Assembly (NCBI RefSeq): GCF_000419525.1
Contig: NZ_ATTE01000001.1
Location: 4,811,001 to 4,875,000 of the forward strand
Source of the DNA: Leucothrix mucor DSM 2157
GTDB lineage: Bacteria; Pseudomonadota; Gammaproteobacteria; Thiotrichales; Thiotrichaceae
Reading direction: 5' to 3'
Length of the DNA stretch: 64,000 nt
Part shown: piece after piece, positions 1-11,338 of the stretch
Layout of the letters: each line of letters begins with the position of its first letter
How positions within the stretch are numbered: position 1 is the first letter of the stretch
Notes under the pieces: model-generated
What the model saw: the letters and a program-made list of their open reading frames with translations, nothing else
Told to the model about the DNA's origin: nothing
Databases searched by the model: none
Translations under genes and position numbers: made by a program

Positions 1-1
1 G

Positions 2-505
2 AAGCCACCTGAGCATGAAGATAAGCAGCTGGTATGGCCTGATTGGCCAAACAAGTTCCGCACCTCGACTTCTCAGGAAGAAGGCTGCGAGCGCATGTTC
101 TCAGTATCGACCAAGTCATTCATTGATGACGGTGAGGGCAATGTAAAAGCCATCGCTTGCGTCCATGTTGAGTGGGTAAAAGATGAGAAGGGTCAGTGGA
201 AACTGAATGAAGTGGAAGGCTCAGAGTTTGAGCTTAAAGCGGATATCGTGACCTTGGCGATGGGCTTCCTGCATCCTGTTCATGAAAACATGATTGAGCA
301 GCTGGGTGTTGAGTTAGACCCTCGCGGTAACGTGAAGGGTGAAACTGAAGGCAAGCAGGCTTATCATACCTCTTTAGATAAGGTATTTGCCGCAGGCGAT
401 ATGCGTCGTGGACAGTCGCTGGTGGTTTGGGCGATTCGCGAAGGCCGTCAATGTGCTCGTGCAATTGATGAGTACTTAATGGGAAGCACTGTGCTGCCTC
501 GTTAA
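2..505 (+). CDS. gltD: Glutamate synthase small subunit, C-terminal part
   Basis: This is the 3' end of an open reading frame that enters from the left edge in the frame beginning at base 2; about 167 codons are visible. The product matches the C-terminal half of the NADPH-dependent glutamate synthase beta subunit, a flavoprotein that passes electrons from NADPH to the large subunit to make glutamate from glutamine and 2-oxoglutarate. The visible part has the family ending with a conserved FAD-contacting stretch (VFAAGDMRRGQSLVVWAIRE) near the C-terminus. The ATG at 95 is internal and not a start. A strong hairpin terminator follows, so the gene is transcribed separately from dnaG. The large subunit gene would be expected just upstream, outside the window. 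Confidence 0.93.
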   Translation, partial: KPPEHEDKQLVWPDWPNKFRTSTSQEEGCERMFSVSTKSFIDDGEGNVKAIACVHVEWVKDEKGQWKLNEVEGSEFELKADIVTLAMGFLHPVHENMIEQLGVELDPRGNVKGETEGKQAYHTSLDKVFAAGDMRRGQSLVVWAIREGRQCARAIDEYLMGSTVLPR

Positions 506-530
506 ACGAATTATCTCATCGAAATAAAAA

Positions 531-565
531 AGCCTGTAGAATGCATTCGTTCTACGGGCTTTTTT
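531..565 (+). terminator. Rho-independent terminator after gltD
   Basis: An 11-bp stem (531-541 with 550-560, one G-T wobble) with an 8-base loop is followed by a run of T. It lies 26 bases after the gltD stop codon and ends before dnaG. Confidence 0.88.
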
Positions 566-600
566 GACGGCGACAATAATTAATTGAGTAATCAGGGTTT

Positions 601-2358
601 ATGGCGGGTTTGATTCCACAGGATTTTATCGATCAGGTATTGGCGCGTAGCGATGTCATCGAAGTGATCAATGCACGTGTGCCTCTGAAAAAGCATGGTC
701 GTGAGTATCAGGCGTGCTGCCCCTTTCATAATGAGAAAACACCGTCCTTCACGGTAAGTCCGACTAAGCAGTTTTACTATTGCTTTGGTTGTGGTGCGAG
801 TGGTTCGTCAATTACCTTCCTGATGGAGTATGAGCACCTTGACTTTGTTGAGGCGGTTGAGTCGTTAGCCAGCTCAATGGGAATGCAAGTGCCTCGGCAG
901 GAGGCTAAGCAACGCAGCCCGCTACAACAGAAGCAGCGCAAAGGATTAGAAGAGCTGATGGAAGAGGCGACTCGCTACTACCAGCAGCAATTGAAAAAAG
1001 CCCCTGCAGCAGTAGATTACCTGAAGCAGCGTGGCTTAAGTGGTGAAATCGCGCAAACGTTTAGTTTGGGTTACTCACAACAATCCTGGGATGCGGTGAT
1101 TAAGTATCTCGGGAAAAACTATTCGCCACAGCAGATTATTGATTCTGGTTTGGCGATTAGCAAAGATAACGGTGGCAGTTATGACCGCTATCGTGATCGC
1201 ATTATGTTTCCGATCCGGAACCGTAAAGGTCAGGTAATTGGCTTTGGTGGACGGGTGATGGGTGATGACACGCCTAAATACATCAACTCGCCGGAAACGC
1301 AGCTGTTCCATAAGGGTAATGAACTTTACGGACTCTACGAAGCACGAAATGCTACGCGAAAGTTAGATCGGGTGATCGTGGTTGAGGGCTATATGGATGT
1401 TATATCCTTGGCTCAATACGGCATCAGTTATGCCGTGGCGACACTCGGAACAGCGACGACCCGACAGCACATTGAAATGCTCTATCGCACCGTGCCAGAG
1501 ATTATTTTTTGCTTTGATGGCGATCGGGCGGGAAAGGAAGCGGCGTGGCGTGCGCTGGAAAATGCTTTGCCGGTTTTGCGTGATGAAAAAGAGATTCGGT
1601 TCTTGTTTTTGCCGGAAGGTGAGGATCCAGATACGCTGGTTCGACGTATAGGACAAGAAGCATTTGAGGCCGGCTATGCGGAGGCTTCCTCATTAAGTAG
1701 TTATTTTATAGAAGGTTTAAGTAGCCGGTTCAATATTAGTAGCAATGAAGGCAAGGCTCGATTTTTAACCGAAGCAGGTGGCTTGTTAAAGCAAGTTCCG
1801 GAAAGTTTGTTAAAAGATCAGCTGATTGCTAATTTATCGCGCTTAACGGGGGTTGAGAAGCGGTCAATATTGAGAGGGCAGGGAGCCGAGCCGGAAGCGG
1901 TGCGCAGCCAGCCACAGCGCGCTAATCCCGGAAGTCGTAGACAAGTTCAGCGTACACCGATTAAGTATGCGATTACGCTCATCCTGTCACAGCCATCGTT
2001 GGTCGGGTTGGTCGAAAATCCCGAGCAGATTGCGTTATCTGGCCTGCCAGGAGCGGATTTATTGGCTACACTTATTGAATCTATAGAGGAGAGTCCTCAT
2101 ATTAATGCAGTGTCATTACTGGAACGCTGGCGCCACACGGATCTTGAGGCGCCGTTATTGCAATTAATGAAGTTGCAACCCGGCAGTGATGACGATGAGG
2201 TTTTGAAACAGGAGTTTCAGGACTGTCTACGGTATATTCGTACTCAGGCTAATGAACTACGGCTAGAAAACTTATTGCACAAGGATAGAAATGATGGGCT
2301 GTCGCAACAAGAAAAAAACGATGTTAATTTTCTGCTGCGACAAAACAAAGCCTCATAA
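601..2358 (+). CDS. dnaG: DNA primase
   Basis: A full-length (585 aa) bacterial primase that makes RNA primers for the replication fork. The N-terminal CHC2 zinc-binding domain has its ligands at C40, H43, C61 and C64. The TOPRIM catalytic core carries the glutamate at about E262 (VVEGYMDV) and the acidic pair at D306 and D308 (CFDGDRAGKEAA). The C-terminal 150 residues form the more variable helicase-binding region. The start at 601 gives the usual N-terminus (MAGLIPQDFIDQVLARSDVI). rpoD follows after about 110 bases, as in the macromolecular synthesis operon, but rpsU is not upstream; gltD with its own terminator is there instead. Confidence 0.98.
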   Translation: MAGLIPQDFIDQVLARSDVIEVINARVPLKKHGREYQACCPFHNEKTPSFTVSPTKQFYYCFGCGASGSSITFLMEYEHLDFVEAVESLASSMGMQVPRQEAKQRSPLQQKQRKGLEELMEEATRYYQQQLKKAPAAVDYLKQRGLSGEIAQTFSLGYSQQSWDAVIKYLGKNYSPQQIIDSGLAISKDNGGSYDRYRDRIMFPIRNRKGQVIGFGGRVMGDDTPKYINSPETQLFHKGNELYGLYEARNATRKLDRVIVVEGYMDVISLAQYGISYAVATLGTATTRQHIEMLYRTVPEIIFCFDGDRAGKEAAWRALENALPVLRDEKEIRFLFLPEGEDPDTLVRRIGQEAFEAGYAEASSLSSYFIEGLSSRFNISSNEGKARFLTEAGGLLKQVPESLLKDQLIANLSRLTGVEKRSILRGQGAEPEAVRSQPQRANPGSRRQVQRTPIKYAITLILSQPSLVGLVENPEQIALSGLPGADLLATLIESIEESPHINAVSLLERWRHTDLEAPLLQLMKLQPGSDDDEVLKQEFQDCLRYIRTQANELRLENLLHKDRNDGLSQQEKNDVNFLLRQNKAS

Positions 2359-2472
2359 TATCGAGTCGCTGTGAGAGATGCTGTTTGCGATAGTCTGGTG
2401 GGTAAATAATGTATGTAATGCACTTTGGTGTGTTATCATACTCGATTAACTTTTTTTCGGGAACTCAGTTAC

Positions 2473-4389
2473 ATGAGTGGACAAGAGAAGCAGAAGTCTA
2501 GCTTAAAGTTATTGATTTCTAAAGGTAAGGAGCAGGGCTACCTTACCTACGCTGAAGTCAACGATCACCTGCCTGATACTATCGTCGATCCTGAACAGAT
2601 CGAAGATGTTGTCAGCATGATTAATGACATGGGCATCAAAGTATTTGAGAAGGCACCCGATGAAGATAGTCTGAATCTGGGTGACGAGACAGTTGATGCC
2701 GATGAAGACGCAGCGGAAGAAGCCGCAGCGGCGCTAAGTAGCGTAGACAGCGACTTCGGTCGAACAACAGATCCCGTACGTATGTACATGCGTGAAATGG
2801 GTACGGTTGAGCTGTTGACACGTGAAGGCGAAATCCAAATTGCAATACGTATCGAAGAAGGCCTCTATGAGGTTCTAACATCTTTGGCTGAATTCCCGGG
2901 GTCTGCAGAATACGTTCTGGAGCGCTTCGAGAAGATCGAGCTGGAAGAAGTTCGTCTGACGGATGTTGTGAATTCATTTGTTGATCCGGATGCGGATCGT
3001 CATGCCGTTGTAGCGCCACCTCCAGTGGTTGCCGAGCCTGAAGTGGCTAGCACCGATGATGACAAAGACGGTGATGAGAAACCTGATACTGACGATGATT
3101 CTGAAGTTGATGTGGATGGCGCAGGTGATGATGACGATGAAGATGAAGAAGTCATCGACACTGGTCCTGACCCTGAGGAAGCTCGCGAGAAATTCCTACA
3201 GTTGAAAGAGTTGTATGACGCAGCGGTTGAAGCCAGAGATGCGGATGACATGAGCCGTTACGCTGAGATTCGCGTGGCTCAGGCTCGTAAGCTGTTGGAA
3301 TTTAAGTTTACTCAGCCAGTTATCGATCACTTGGGTGGACAGCTTAGCGAGATTATTTCTCAGATTCGCGGTTACGAACGTCAGATCATGCGTCTGTGTA
3401 TTGACCGTGCGGGTATGGCTCGTAAGGATTTCATTGCAAGCTTCCCACAGAACGAGACTAACCAAAGCTGGTTGACTGATGTGATGGCTGCGAAGCCTGC
3501 ATTGGCATCAGCACTTGATCTGTATTCGGATGATATTCTGAAACTTCAGAAGCAGCTGATCCGCATTGAGAATGAGACTCGTCTGTCTATTCAGCAGATT
3601 AAAGACATCAGCCGCAGCGTGTCTGTGGGTGAGGCGAAAGCCCGTCGTGCTAAGAAAGAAATGGTTGAAGCAAACTTACGTTTGGTTATTTCGATTGCAA
3701 AGAAATACACCAACCGTGGTCTGCAGTTCCTCGATCTGATTCAGGAAGGTAATATTGGTCTGATGAAGGCCGTGGATAAGTTTGAATATCGCCGTGGTTA
3801 TAAGTTCTCAACTTATGCGACATGGTGGATACGACAAGCGATTACCCGTTCTATTGCAGATCAGGCGCGTACTATTCGTATTCCAGTGCATATGATCGAA
3901 ACGATTAATAAGCTGAACCGTATTTCCCGTAAATTATTGCAGGAAAAAGGACGCGAAGGCACGCCGGAAGAGTTGGCGGAAGCGATGGAAATGCCGGAAG
4001 ATAAGGTTCGTAAGGTAATGAAAATTGCCAAAGAGCCTATCTCAATGGAAACTCCAATCGGTGATGATGAAGATTCTCACTTGGGTGACTTCATTGAAGA
4101 CGGTAATGTTCAATCGCCAATGGACAATGCAACGGCATCGAGCTTGGGTGAAAGTACCCGTGAAGTGCTGAGCAGCTTGACTCCACGTGAAGCAAAAGTT
4201 CTGAGAATGCGCTTTGGTATTGATATGAACACCGACCATACTCTGGAAGAAGTAGGCAAGCAGTTTGATGTGACGCGTGAACGTATCCGACAAATTGAAG
4301 CGAAGGCGTTAAGAAAATTGCGTCATCCGAGCAGATCGGATATGCTACGCAGCTTCTTGGAAACGGATAACGATACTACGTCTCGTTAA
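2473..4389 (+). CDS. rpoD: RNA polymerase sigma factor RpoD (sigma 70)
   Basis: The primary sigma factor, 638 aa from the ATG at 2473; an upstream in-frame start at 2425 would add 16 unconserved residues and is not preferred. Region 1.1 is at residues 1-80 and region 1.2 around [21 protein letters not shown] non-conserved region with a very acidic tract lies at about residues 193-231. Region 2 includes [20 protein letters not shown] and the -10 recognition helix ([12 protein letters not shown]). Regions 3 and 4 follow, ending with the -35 helix-turn-helix ([20 protein letters not shown]). It sits directly behind dnaG, and a CAU tRNA follows. An acidic tract in this place is also found in E. 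coli RpoD, so it is not abnormal. Confidence 0.98.
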   Translation: MSGQEKQKSSLKLLISKGKEQGYLTYAEVNDHLPDTIVDPEQIEDVVSMINDMGIKVFEKAPDEDSLNLGDETVDADEDAAEEAAAALSSVDSDFGRTTDPVRMYMREMGTVELLTREGEIQIAIRIEEGLYEVLTSLAEFPGSAEYVLERFEKIELEEVRLTDVVNSFVDPDADRHAVVAPPPVVAEPEVASTDDDKDGDEKPDTDDDSEVDVDGAGDDDDEDEEVIDTGPDPEEAREKFLQLKELYDAAVEARDADDMSRYAEIRVAQARKLLEFKFTQPVIDHLGGQLSEIISQIRGYERQIMRLCIDRAGMARKDFIASFPQNETNQSWLTDVMAAKPALASALDLYSDDILKLQKQLIRIENETRLSIQQIKDISRSVSVGEAKARRAKKEMVEANLRLVISIAKKYTNRGLQFLDLIQEGNIGLMKAVDKFEYRRGYKFSTYATWWIRQAITRSIADQARTIRIPVHMIETINKLNRISRKLLQEKGREGTPEELAEAMEMPEDKVRKVMKIAKEPISMETPIGDDEDSHLGDFIEDGNVQSPMDNATASSLGESTREVLSSLTPREAKVLRMRFGIDMNTDHTLEEVGKQFDVTRERIRQIEAKALRKLRHPSRSDMLRSFLETDNDTTSR

Positions 4390-4404
4390 TGCGTTAACAG
4401 GTCC

Positions 4405-4481
<77 letters not shown>

Positions 4482-4488
4482 TATTAGA

Positions 4489-4524
4489 AAGCCCCCGTAA
4501 CAGCAGTGTTGCGGGGGCTTTTTT
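4489..4524 (+). terminator. Rho-independent terminator after rpoD-tRNA
   Basis: A 14-bp stem (4489-4502 with 4507-4520, one G-T wobble) with a GCAG loop is followed by six T. It lies eight bases beyond the tRNA and should end the dnaG-rpoD-tRNA transcription unit. Confidence 0.92.
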
Positions 4525-4678
4525 GTGTCTGTGGCTTTATCTAAGCGAAATATATGCATTTTTATTAAAATCTATTTGATATCTGCTTATTTTTAATTCA
4601 TTATTGTTGTGTAAAAAACAGGCAAAGGATTTGCCGAGACTGAGTTCCTCCTGAAACAATACCCCGCCCGGCCATTTG

Positions 4679-5551
4679 ATGACGACAAAAATAACCATTG
4701 CGAGCTTGGTGCTGATAGCACTGTGGCTGGCATCAAGTTGGTATCCCATAAAATATCTGAGTGATATGCGGCTTGGTAGTACCCAACTGGTATTTTTTGC
4801 CTTTATTGCGGCTACCTTGGTCACCGCGCCTTGGTTGTTTCTACAGGTTCGCCAGTGGATTACTCAGAGTAAAGCACTGATCCTAATTGCTATCGGTGGT
4901 GGTGTAGCAAACACCTTGTTGCACTTGGCTGTTTTGAATGGCGAATTACTGCGTGTGCTACCTGCTTTTAGCACAGTGCTGATGTCGCTGTTGTTGCTTG
5001 ATCAGATCTTTTTTTCCGTTGAGCCTAAGTTCTCTCGAAGTCTAACGTTGGCTAGTCTGGTGTTAATTGCCAGTATTGGTATGCGCTCTTTGTCAGGCTT
5101 TGGTGGCATTCAATCGAATGAGATTTTAGCGGGTTTGGCAGGCGTTGGTTTTTACTTGGCATTAGCGATTAGTATTAAAAGCGGAAAGCAGTTACCGCTC
5201 ATTAGTAAAGTGTCTGCCATTATGGTGTGTAGTACCTGGTTTGTTGGGATGATTATTATTTTTTCATCACACACGTCCAGTTTCCCCGAGCAGTACGCCA
5301 TTACCCTCAGTGGTGTTTACGGTTTGATGTACCTGCTGCCATCGGTTGTCATGCTCTGCTGGCTTGCGTTGCACTATGAAACTAAGCACTTGGTTTTTTG
5401 TTTTAGTCTGCTGTTGGCATTTCATCTTGCAGGGTTGATCTTGCTTGATAAATTGGTCATTTCTCAGGTAGTGCTCGTTATTCTTGCTTTATTGCTTGCG
5501 TTAGCGGCTTGGCAGCTGCGCCTGATTACCAATCAGGTTTCGCGACAGTAA
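4679..5551 (+). CDS. DMT-superfamily (EamA-like) membrane transporter
   Basis: A 290-residue, very hydrophobic protein with roughly ten membrane segments and short loops, the size and layout of drug/metabolite transporter family permeases. The first helix is followed by a PIKYLSDMR-type stretch that resembles the N-terminus of EamA permeases, but the repeat signature is weak, so the substrate and even the exact family are uncertain. The ATG at 4679 is preferred to the TTG one codon earlier; no convincing ribosome binding site is visible before either. It stands alone between the tRNA terminator and the S1 protein gene, with 150 and about 180 bases of AT-rich DNA on its sides. Confidence 0.7.
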   Translation: MTTKITIASLVLIALWLASSWYPIKYLSDMRLGSTQLVFFAFIAATLVTAPWLFLQVRQWITQSKALILIAIGGGVANTLLHLAVLNGELLRVLPAFSTVLMSLLLLDQIFFSVEPKFSRSLTLASLVLIASIGMRSLSGFGGIQSNEILAGLAGVGFYLALAISIKSGKQLPLISKVSAIMVCSTWFVGMIIIFSSHTSSFPEQYAITLSGVYGLMYLLPSVVMLCWLALHYETKHLVFCFSLLLAFHLAGLILLDKLVISQVVLVILALLLALAAWQLRLITNQVSRQ

Positions 5552-5730
5552 CGTTTTTAGTGTTCAATTAAATAACTATAAAAGATTGTATTTAATATTT
5601 ATCAGCTAATTTTTATCTGAATTGTTTAAAATATGCCCAGCTAAATGTTATCATAGCCAACTTAATATCCTCCTCACTTTGAGATTTATCCAGTCATCAC
5701 TTTTGCTCTTTAATTCCGAATGGTTTGTAT

Positions 5731-7323
5731 ATGTTCCTAAACCCTGTTGTTAACTTACTACAGACTATTGTCAGCAAAAAGAAGGCTGTGGAAGAGACTG
5801 AGAGTGTCATTGGTTGGGATGAGCTTGAAGATGCCTATGAGAATGAGACGGTGGTGTTGGGGTACCTCGATCATCGTGTAGATCGTGGTTATATCATCCG
5901 CTTTGGCGAGGTTAGAGGTTTTGCGCCGCGTTATCGTTTTGACTTGTGTGAGTACGATGAGATTCCCGACGTTTTTCTGAATAAGCCACTCCCCTTTATC
6001 ATTTTGAGTATCGATTACAGCAATGACCATTTGGTGGTCTCGCGAATTGATGCTGTTCAGATGCTGCATCAGGAATACCTGAGTTCACTGAAAAAAAATC
6101 AGATTGTTAAGGCTCAAGTGACGGCGGTGATGCCGAATTTGGTCGCGCTAAACCTGTCGGGTATGACCTGCCTGATTCCTCATAATGAGTTAAGCTGGGG
6201 TGAATTTGAACATCCTTCTGATCTGGTGAGTATTGGCGATTGGCTTAGTGTTAAGTTGCTAAAAATTGTACCTACCAAGGCCTATATCACCGCTAGTTTG
6301 AAGCAATTGGATAGTACTTGTTGGCAACGGTTTACAGATGAGTTCTCTGAGGGAAGTGAGGTCTCGGTTGTCATTACCAATGTGACTGACTTTGGTTACT
6401 TTGTTTCTTATCGTGGTGAAGTTTCAGGAATTTTGCATTGGTCAGAAGTGAGCTGGGGAGCACGTAACCGTCAGCAGGCTATGCAATACGAGAAGGGTGA
6501 GCAGTTAACGGTTAAAGTCAGTGCCTTGGACTTTGACAAACAACAGGTTTCCTTTAGCTTAAAAGCGATGCAGCCAGATCCTGCAGACCAGGCTTGTAGT
6601 CGTTATCAAATTGGCGATGTGGTTGAGGGCATTGTGCGCTCCCGTACAGACTTTGGCTTGTTTCTTGAGATCGCTGAAAACTTTAATGGCTTGCTCCATT
6701 TTTCAAACCTCTCTTGGTATACCAACTCAAAGAATAATCTGGTCAACTTTCGTAGCGGGATGACGATTAAGGCCAAGATTGTCGATATTGATAAGAGTAA
6801 TGGTCGCGTTGGTTTGGGTTTAAAGCAGCTGTATGACAATCCTTTTGAAGTGTTGCCATCACCGCATAGCCTACTAAAAGCGGAAAGCTTTCCACGGCCC
6901 GTAAGCATCGGCGTGACGTCATTTTTTCAGGCGAATTGTCATAATCAGATCGTCGCTCAGCTGGAAGATATGCGCTACAAAATGCGTCAGCATGTTGACC
7001 TTACCATCGACAATTTATTTTTTGAAACAGATGATGTGATCTTGCCGGAAATTCTGCTGGTATTAATCAGTGATGACTATTTGAGTTCAGAAGGGCATAA
7101 GGTGTTACTAGAGCTGTTGTCTTCTCACTCTGGGGTGAAGCCATTAGTGATCCCTATTGTCGCTGATTCGGTTATGACAGGGCGGGAAGATCCATTGTTG
7201 GAGCTTGCTTGTTTGCCCGTTGATCGCGCGCCTGCCCAACAATGGCGGGTGAAAAGTGCGTATTGGTCAACAATTAATAAATCGCTGATCAAAGCGGTGC
7301 GATATGTTGCTGGTTTAAAGTAA
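5731..7323 (+). CDS. Four S1 RNA-binding repeats fused to a TIR-like C-terminal domain
   Basis: A 530-residue protein of unusual make-up. Four S1-type OB folds are recognisable at about residues 37-105, 120-191, 204-270 and 291-366. The third and fourth are the clearest (VTNVTDFGYFV and SRTDFGLFLEI type cores with the LxW motif of ribosomal protein S1). After a short linker, residues 388-528 look like a TIR fold: a hydrophobic strand and helix, then LLVLISDDYLSSEGHKVLLE, a strand with PLVIPIV, and a LLELACLPVD segment like the distal LqxLP motif of TIR_2 proteins. Possible catalytic glutamates are E454 or E461. The ATG at 5731 is taken rather than the TTG two codons before. What it does is not known; RNA or ribosome sensing coupled to an NADase or scaffold domain is inference. 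Confidence 0.72.
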   Translation: MFLNPVVNLLQTIVSKKKAVEETESVIGWDELEDAYENETVVLGYLDHRVDRGYIIRFGEVRGFAPRYRFDLCEYDEIPDVFLNKPLPFIILSIDYSNDHLVVSRIDAVQMLHQEYLSSLKKNQIVKAQVTAVMPNLVALNLSGMTCLIPHNELSWGEFEHPSDLVSIGDWLSVKLLKIVPTKAYITASLKQLDSTCWQRFTDEFSEGSEVSVVITNVTDFGYFVSYRGEVSGILHWSEVSWGARNRQQAMQYEKGEQLTVKVSALDFDKQQVSFSLKAMQPDPADQACSRYQIGDVVEGIVRSRTDFGLFLEIAENFNGLLHFSNLSWYTNSKNNLVNFRSGMTIKAKIVDIDKSNGRVGLGLKQLYDNPFEVLPSPHSLLKAESFPRPVSIGVTSFFQANCHNQIVAQLEDMRYKMRQHVDLTIDNLFFETDDVILPEILLVLISDDYLSSEGHKVLLELLSSHSGVKPLVIPIVADSVMTGREDPLLELACLPVDRAPAQQWRVKSAYWSTINKSLIKAVRYVAGLK

Positions 7324-7566
7324 AAATTACCGATTACTAAACCTCACTTTTTTTGTGATTTTTATGTACACTCCAAGAGGTCGCTGCTTACTAATGGTTA
7401 TTTTATGTATACCAGCGGTCGTGTCTTCTAGATTAGCGTACTTGGTCGGCGTGGGTTCGATGTGTCATAATTATACTTAAGCTATACGATTACAGGGCTA
7501 ATCTTAAAGGCAGTGATAACTAATAATAATACACAGCCCCTAAATAATTCCTATGAGAGTTAAAAA

Positions 7567-8466
7567 ATGAGTAATAACAAAGTCCGCAAAGCCGTCATTC
7601 CTGTAGCAGGTCTGGGTACCCGCATGTTGCCGGCAACTAAAGCTATCCCTAAAGAGATGCTGCCTGTTGTTGATAAACCGATGATTCAATACATTGTGAA
7701 TGAATGTATCGCGGCTGGCATCAAAGAGATTGTGCTGGTAACTCACTCTAGTAAAAACTCAATTGAAAACCATTTTGATACCAGCTACGAGCTTGAAGCG
7801 ACGCTAGAAAAGCGTGTAAAGCGTCAGTTGCTGGATGAAGTCCGTTCTATTTGCCCTGAAGATGTCACGATTATGCATGTGCGTCAGGGTGTTGCTAAAG
7901 GTTTGGGGCATGCCGTGTTATGTGCAGAGCCATTAGTTGGTAAAGAGCCATTTGTTGTGGTGTTACCTGATGTCATTATCGATGATTATTACAGTGATCC
8001 TAAGACCGAAAACATGGCGGAAATGATTCGCCTATTTAACGAGACTGGCGAGAGTCAGATTCTGGTTGAAGAAGTGCCAATGGAGCTGGTTAGCGGTTAT
8101 GGTGTGGCTGATGTAAATGGCCATAAACTGGCCCCAGGTCACAGCGCACCAATGACTAAAGTGGTTGAGAAGCCACCGGTTGATCAGGCACCTTCTAACC
8201 TAGCGGTTGTAGGTCGTTATGTATTATCAGCTAATATCTGGGACTTACTTAAGCACACGCCAGTTGGCGCGGGTGATGAGATCCAGCTAACCGACGCGAT
8301 TGCGATGCTGATGAAGCAGGAAACGGTTAATGCCTTTAATATTACCGGTAAAAGCCATGATTGTGGTTCTAAGCTGAGCTATATGATGGCTAACGTTGAG
8401 TATGCTTTGCGTCACCCTGGTATTGGTGAGCGTTTCAGAGCTGCATTAAAGAAGATGGATATATAA
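7567..8466 (+). CDS. galU: UTP-glucose-1-phosphate uridylyltransferase
   Basis: A 299-residue nucleotidyltransferase that makes UDP-glucose from UTP and glucose 1-phosphate, a precursor for surface polysaccharides. The N-terminal nucleotide-binding motif ([20 protein letters not shown], residues 12-31) and the sugar-binding region with VEKP and VGRYVL are typical, and the length is normal for bacterial GalU. The start follows a weak GAGAG ribosome binding site at about 7555. About 240 bases upstream hold no gene. The amgK-murU pair follows on the same strand; MurU belongs to the same nucleotidyltransferase superfamily, but GalU is clearly distinct. Confidence 0.97.
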   Translation: MSNNKVRKAVIPVAGLGTRMLPATKAIPKEMLPVVDKPMIQYIVNECIAAGIKEIVLVTHSSKNSIENHFDTSYELEATLEKRVKRQLLDEVRSICPEDVTIMHVRQGVAKGLGHAVLCAEPLVGKEPFVVVLPDVIIDDYYSDPKTENMAEMIRLFNETGESQILVEEVPMELVSGYGVADVNGHKLAPGHSAPMTKVVEKPPVDQAPSNLAVVGRYVLSANIWDLLKHTPVGAGDEIQLTDAIAMLMKQETVNAFNITGKSHDCGSKLSYMMANVEYALRHPGIGERFRAALKKMDI

Positions 8467-8491
8467 CAGACTATTTTTCTTTGTAGTTGAT

Positions 8492-8528
8492 GGGCATAAT
8501 AGACTCAATATTATAACAATGAGCTATT

Positions 8529-8534
<6 letters not shown>
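8492..8534 (+). promoter_or_regulatory. Inverted repeat enclosing the amgK start codon
   Basis: The left arm (8492-8502, GGGCATAATAG) pairs with the right arm (8524-8534, CTATTATGTCC) with one mismatch. The amgK ATG (8529-8531) lies within the right arm. In the mRNA this hairpin would tie up the start codon. The loop of 21 bases is long, so stability is only moderate and a role is inferred. Confidence 0.4.
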
Positions 8535-10192
<1,658 letters not shown>

Positions 10193-10214
10193 CGTACCAT
10201 CATCGAAGGGTCGA

Positions 10215-11177
10215 TTAGTTAGACTTAATCGATCCTTCAGCTTGTAAATCGGCATGATAAGACGAGCGAACCATTGGCCCACTGGCGACATGCGTAAATC
10301 CCATTTCGTAACCAATGGTTTCAAGCTGCTTAAACTCATCCGGTGTTACAAAGCGCTCAACCGCCAAATGATCCAGACTTGGCTGTAGGTATTGGCCTAA
10401 GGTCAGCATGTTGCAGCCATGATCTAGTAAGTCCTGCATCACTTCCTGAACTTCTTCTAAGCTCTCACCCAGTCCCAGCATTAAGCCGGACTTGGTCGGA
10501 ACATCAGGATACATACCCTTAAAGCGCTTGATCAGATCCAGCGACCATTGATAGTCAGAACCCGGACGTGCTTTTTTGTATAAGCGTGGAATCGTTTCCA
10601 GATTATGATTGAATACATCCGGCGGAGACTTGCTCATTACTTCCAGCGCAATATCCATACGACCACGGAAATCCGGTGTCAGAATCTCGATATTGATGCC
10701 AGGGTTCATCTCACGGGTCACACGAATACAATCCACAAAGTGACCAGCGCCACCATCGCGTAAATCATCACGGTCAACTGACGTAATAACCACGTATTTC
10801 AGTCCCATCGCCTTGATAGTTTCTGCCATGTTCATTGGCTCATCAGGGTCTAGTGGGTCAGGACGGCCGTGTGCCACATCGCAGAACGGGCAACGGCGAG
10901 TACAAATAGCACCCATGATCATAAAGGTCGCGGTGCCTTTGGTGAAACACTCGCCCAAGTTAGGGCAGGCAGCTTCTTCACAAACCGTATTTAACTTTTG
11001 CTCGCGCAGAATTTCTTTCAGACGCCTTACTTCAGGTGTAGTCGGAGCCTTGGCGCGAATCCATGACGGCTTGCGCTTAATCTCAGTGCTTGGAATAACC
11101 TTCACAGGGATGCGTGCAACTTTCTCTGCACCACGTAATTTAACGCCTTGTGTAACGCTAGGAGTGTTTTGGCTCAT
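10215..11177 (-). CDS. lipA: Lipoyl synthase
   Basis: A 320-residue radical-SAM enzyme that inserts two sulfur atoms into protein-bound octanoyl groups to form lipoate. The auxiliary iron-sulfur cluster cysteines are at C66, C71 and C77 ([12 protein letters not shown]) and the radical-SAM cysteines at C92, C96 and C99 (CTRRCPFC). The C-terminal RSSY motif (MVRSSYHAD), which supplies the serine ligand, is present. Length and architecture are normal. lipB is not next to it; the gene is convergent with murU, only 22 bases apart. Confidence 0.98.
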   Translation of the reverse strand: MSQNTPSVTQGVKLRGAEKVARIPVKVIPSTEIKRKPSWIRAKAPTTPEVRRLKEILREQKLNTVCEEAACPNLGECFTKGTATFMIMGAICTRRCPFCDVAHGRPDPLDPDEPMNMAETIKAMGLKYVVITSVDRDDLRDGGAGHFVDCIRVTREMNPGINIEILTPDFRGRMDIALEVMSKSPPDVFNHNLETIPRLYKKARPGSDYQWSLDLIKRFKGMYPDVPTKSGLMLGLGESLEEVQEVMQDLLDHGCNMLTLGQYLQPSLDHLAVERFVTPDEFKQLETIGYEMGFTHVASGPMVRSSYHADLQAEGSIKSN

Positions 11178-11301
11178 AAGTGTATAACCTGAAACTCAAT
11201 ACAGAATCAAAGGCTGAGTATAGCAAAGTTTACTCAGTATGCTCAGACAAAGCAGAAATGCCGGGGGCAATTTTTCTAAAGGCGGGGAATACTTGTTTGT
11301 T

Positions 11302-11331
11302 ACGGTCGGGCTAATCAGAAAGCCCGACCGT
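11302..11331. terminator. Perfect 11-bp hairpin, probable transcription end
   Basis: ACGGTCGGGCT (11302-11312) and its exact complement (11321-11331) flank an 8-base loop, directly beyond the stop codon of the unknown minus-strand gene. The T-run is short on the plus strand and missing on the minus strand, so termination strength is uncertain. Confidence 0.55.
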
Positions 11332-11338
11332 TTGGTGA

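Noticed and set aside
95..505. ATG at 95 as the start of a complete gene
   Set aside because: The frame continues upstream to base 2 with conserved GltD sequence, so it is an internal methionine of a partial gene.
3049..3165. Very acidic tract of RpoD as a novel insertion
   Set aside because: E. coli RpoD has a comparable acidic stretch in its non-conserved region, so it is an ordinary feature of gammaproteobacterial sigma 70.
2565..3465. Several long minus-strand frames over rpoD
   Set aside because: They are antisense shadows of rpoD; the serine-rich ones mirror the Asp-rich tract, and none has a ribosome binding site or a known family.
7324..7566. Small gene or RNA between the S1/TIR-like gene and galU
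   Set aside because: Only AT-rich sequence and weak dyads such as CAC-T7-GTG are seen; no frame with a good ribosome binding site.
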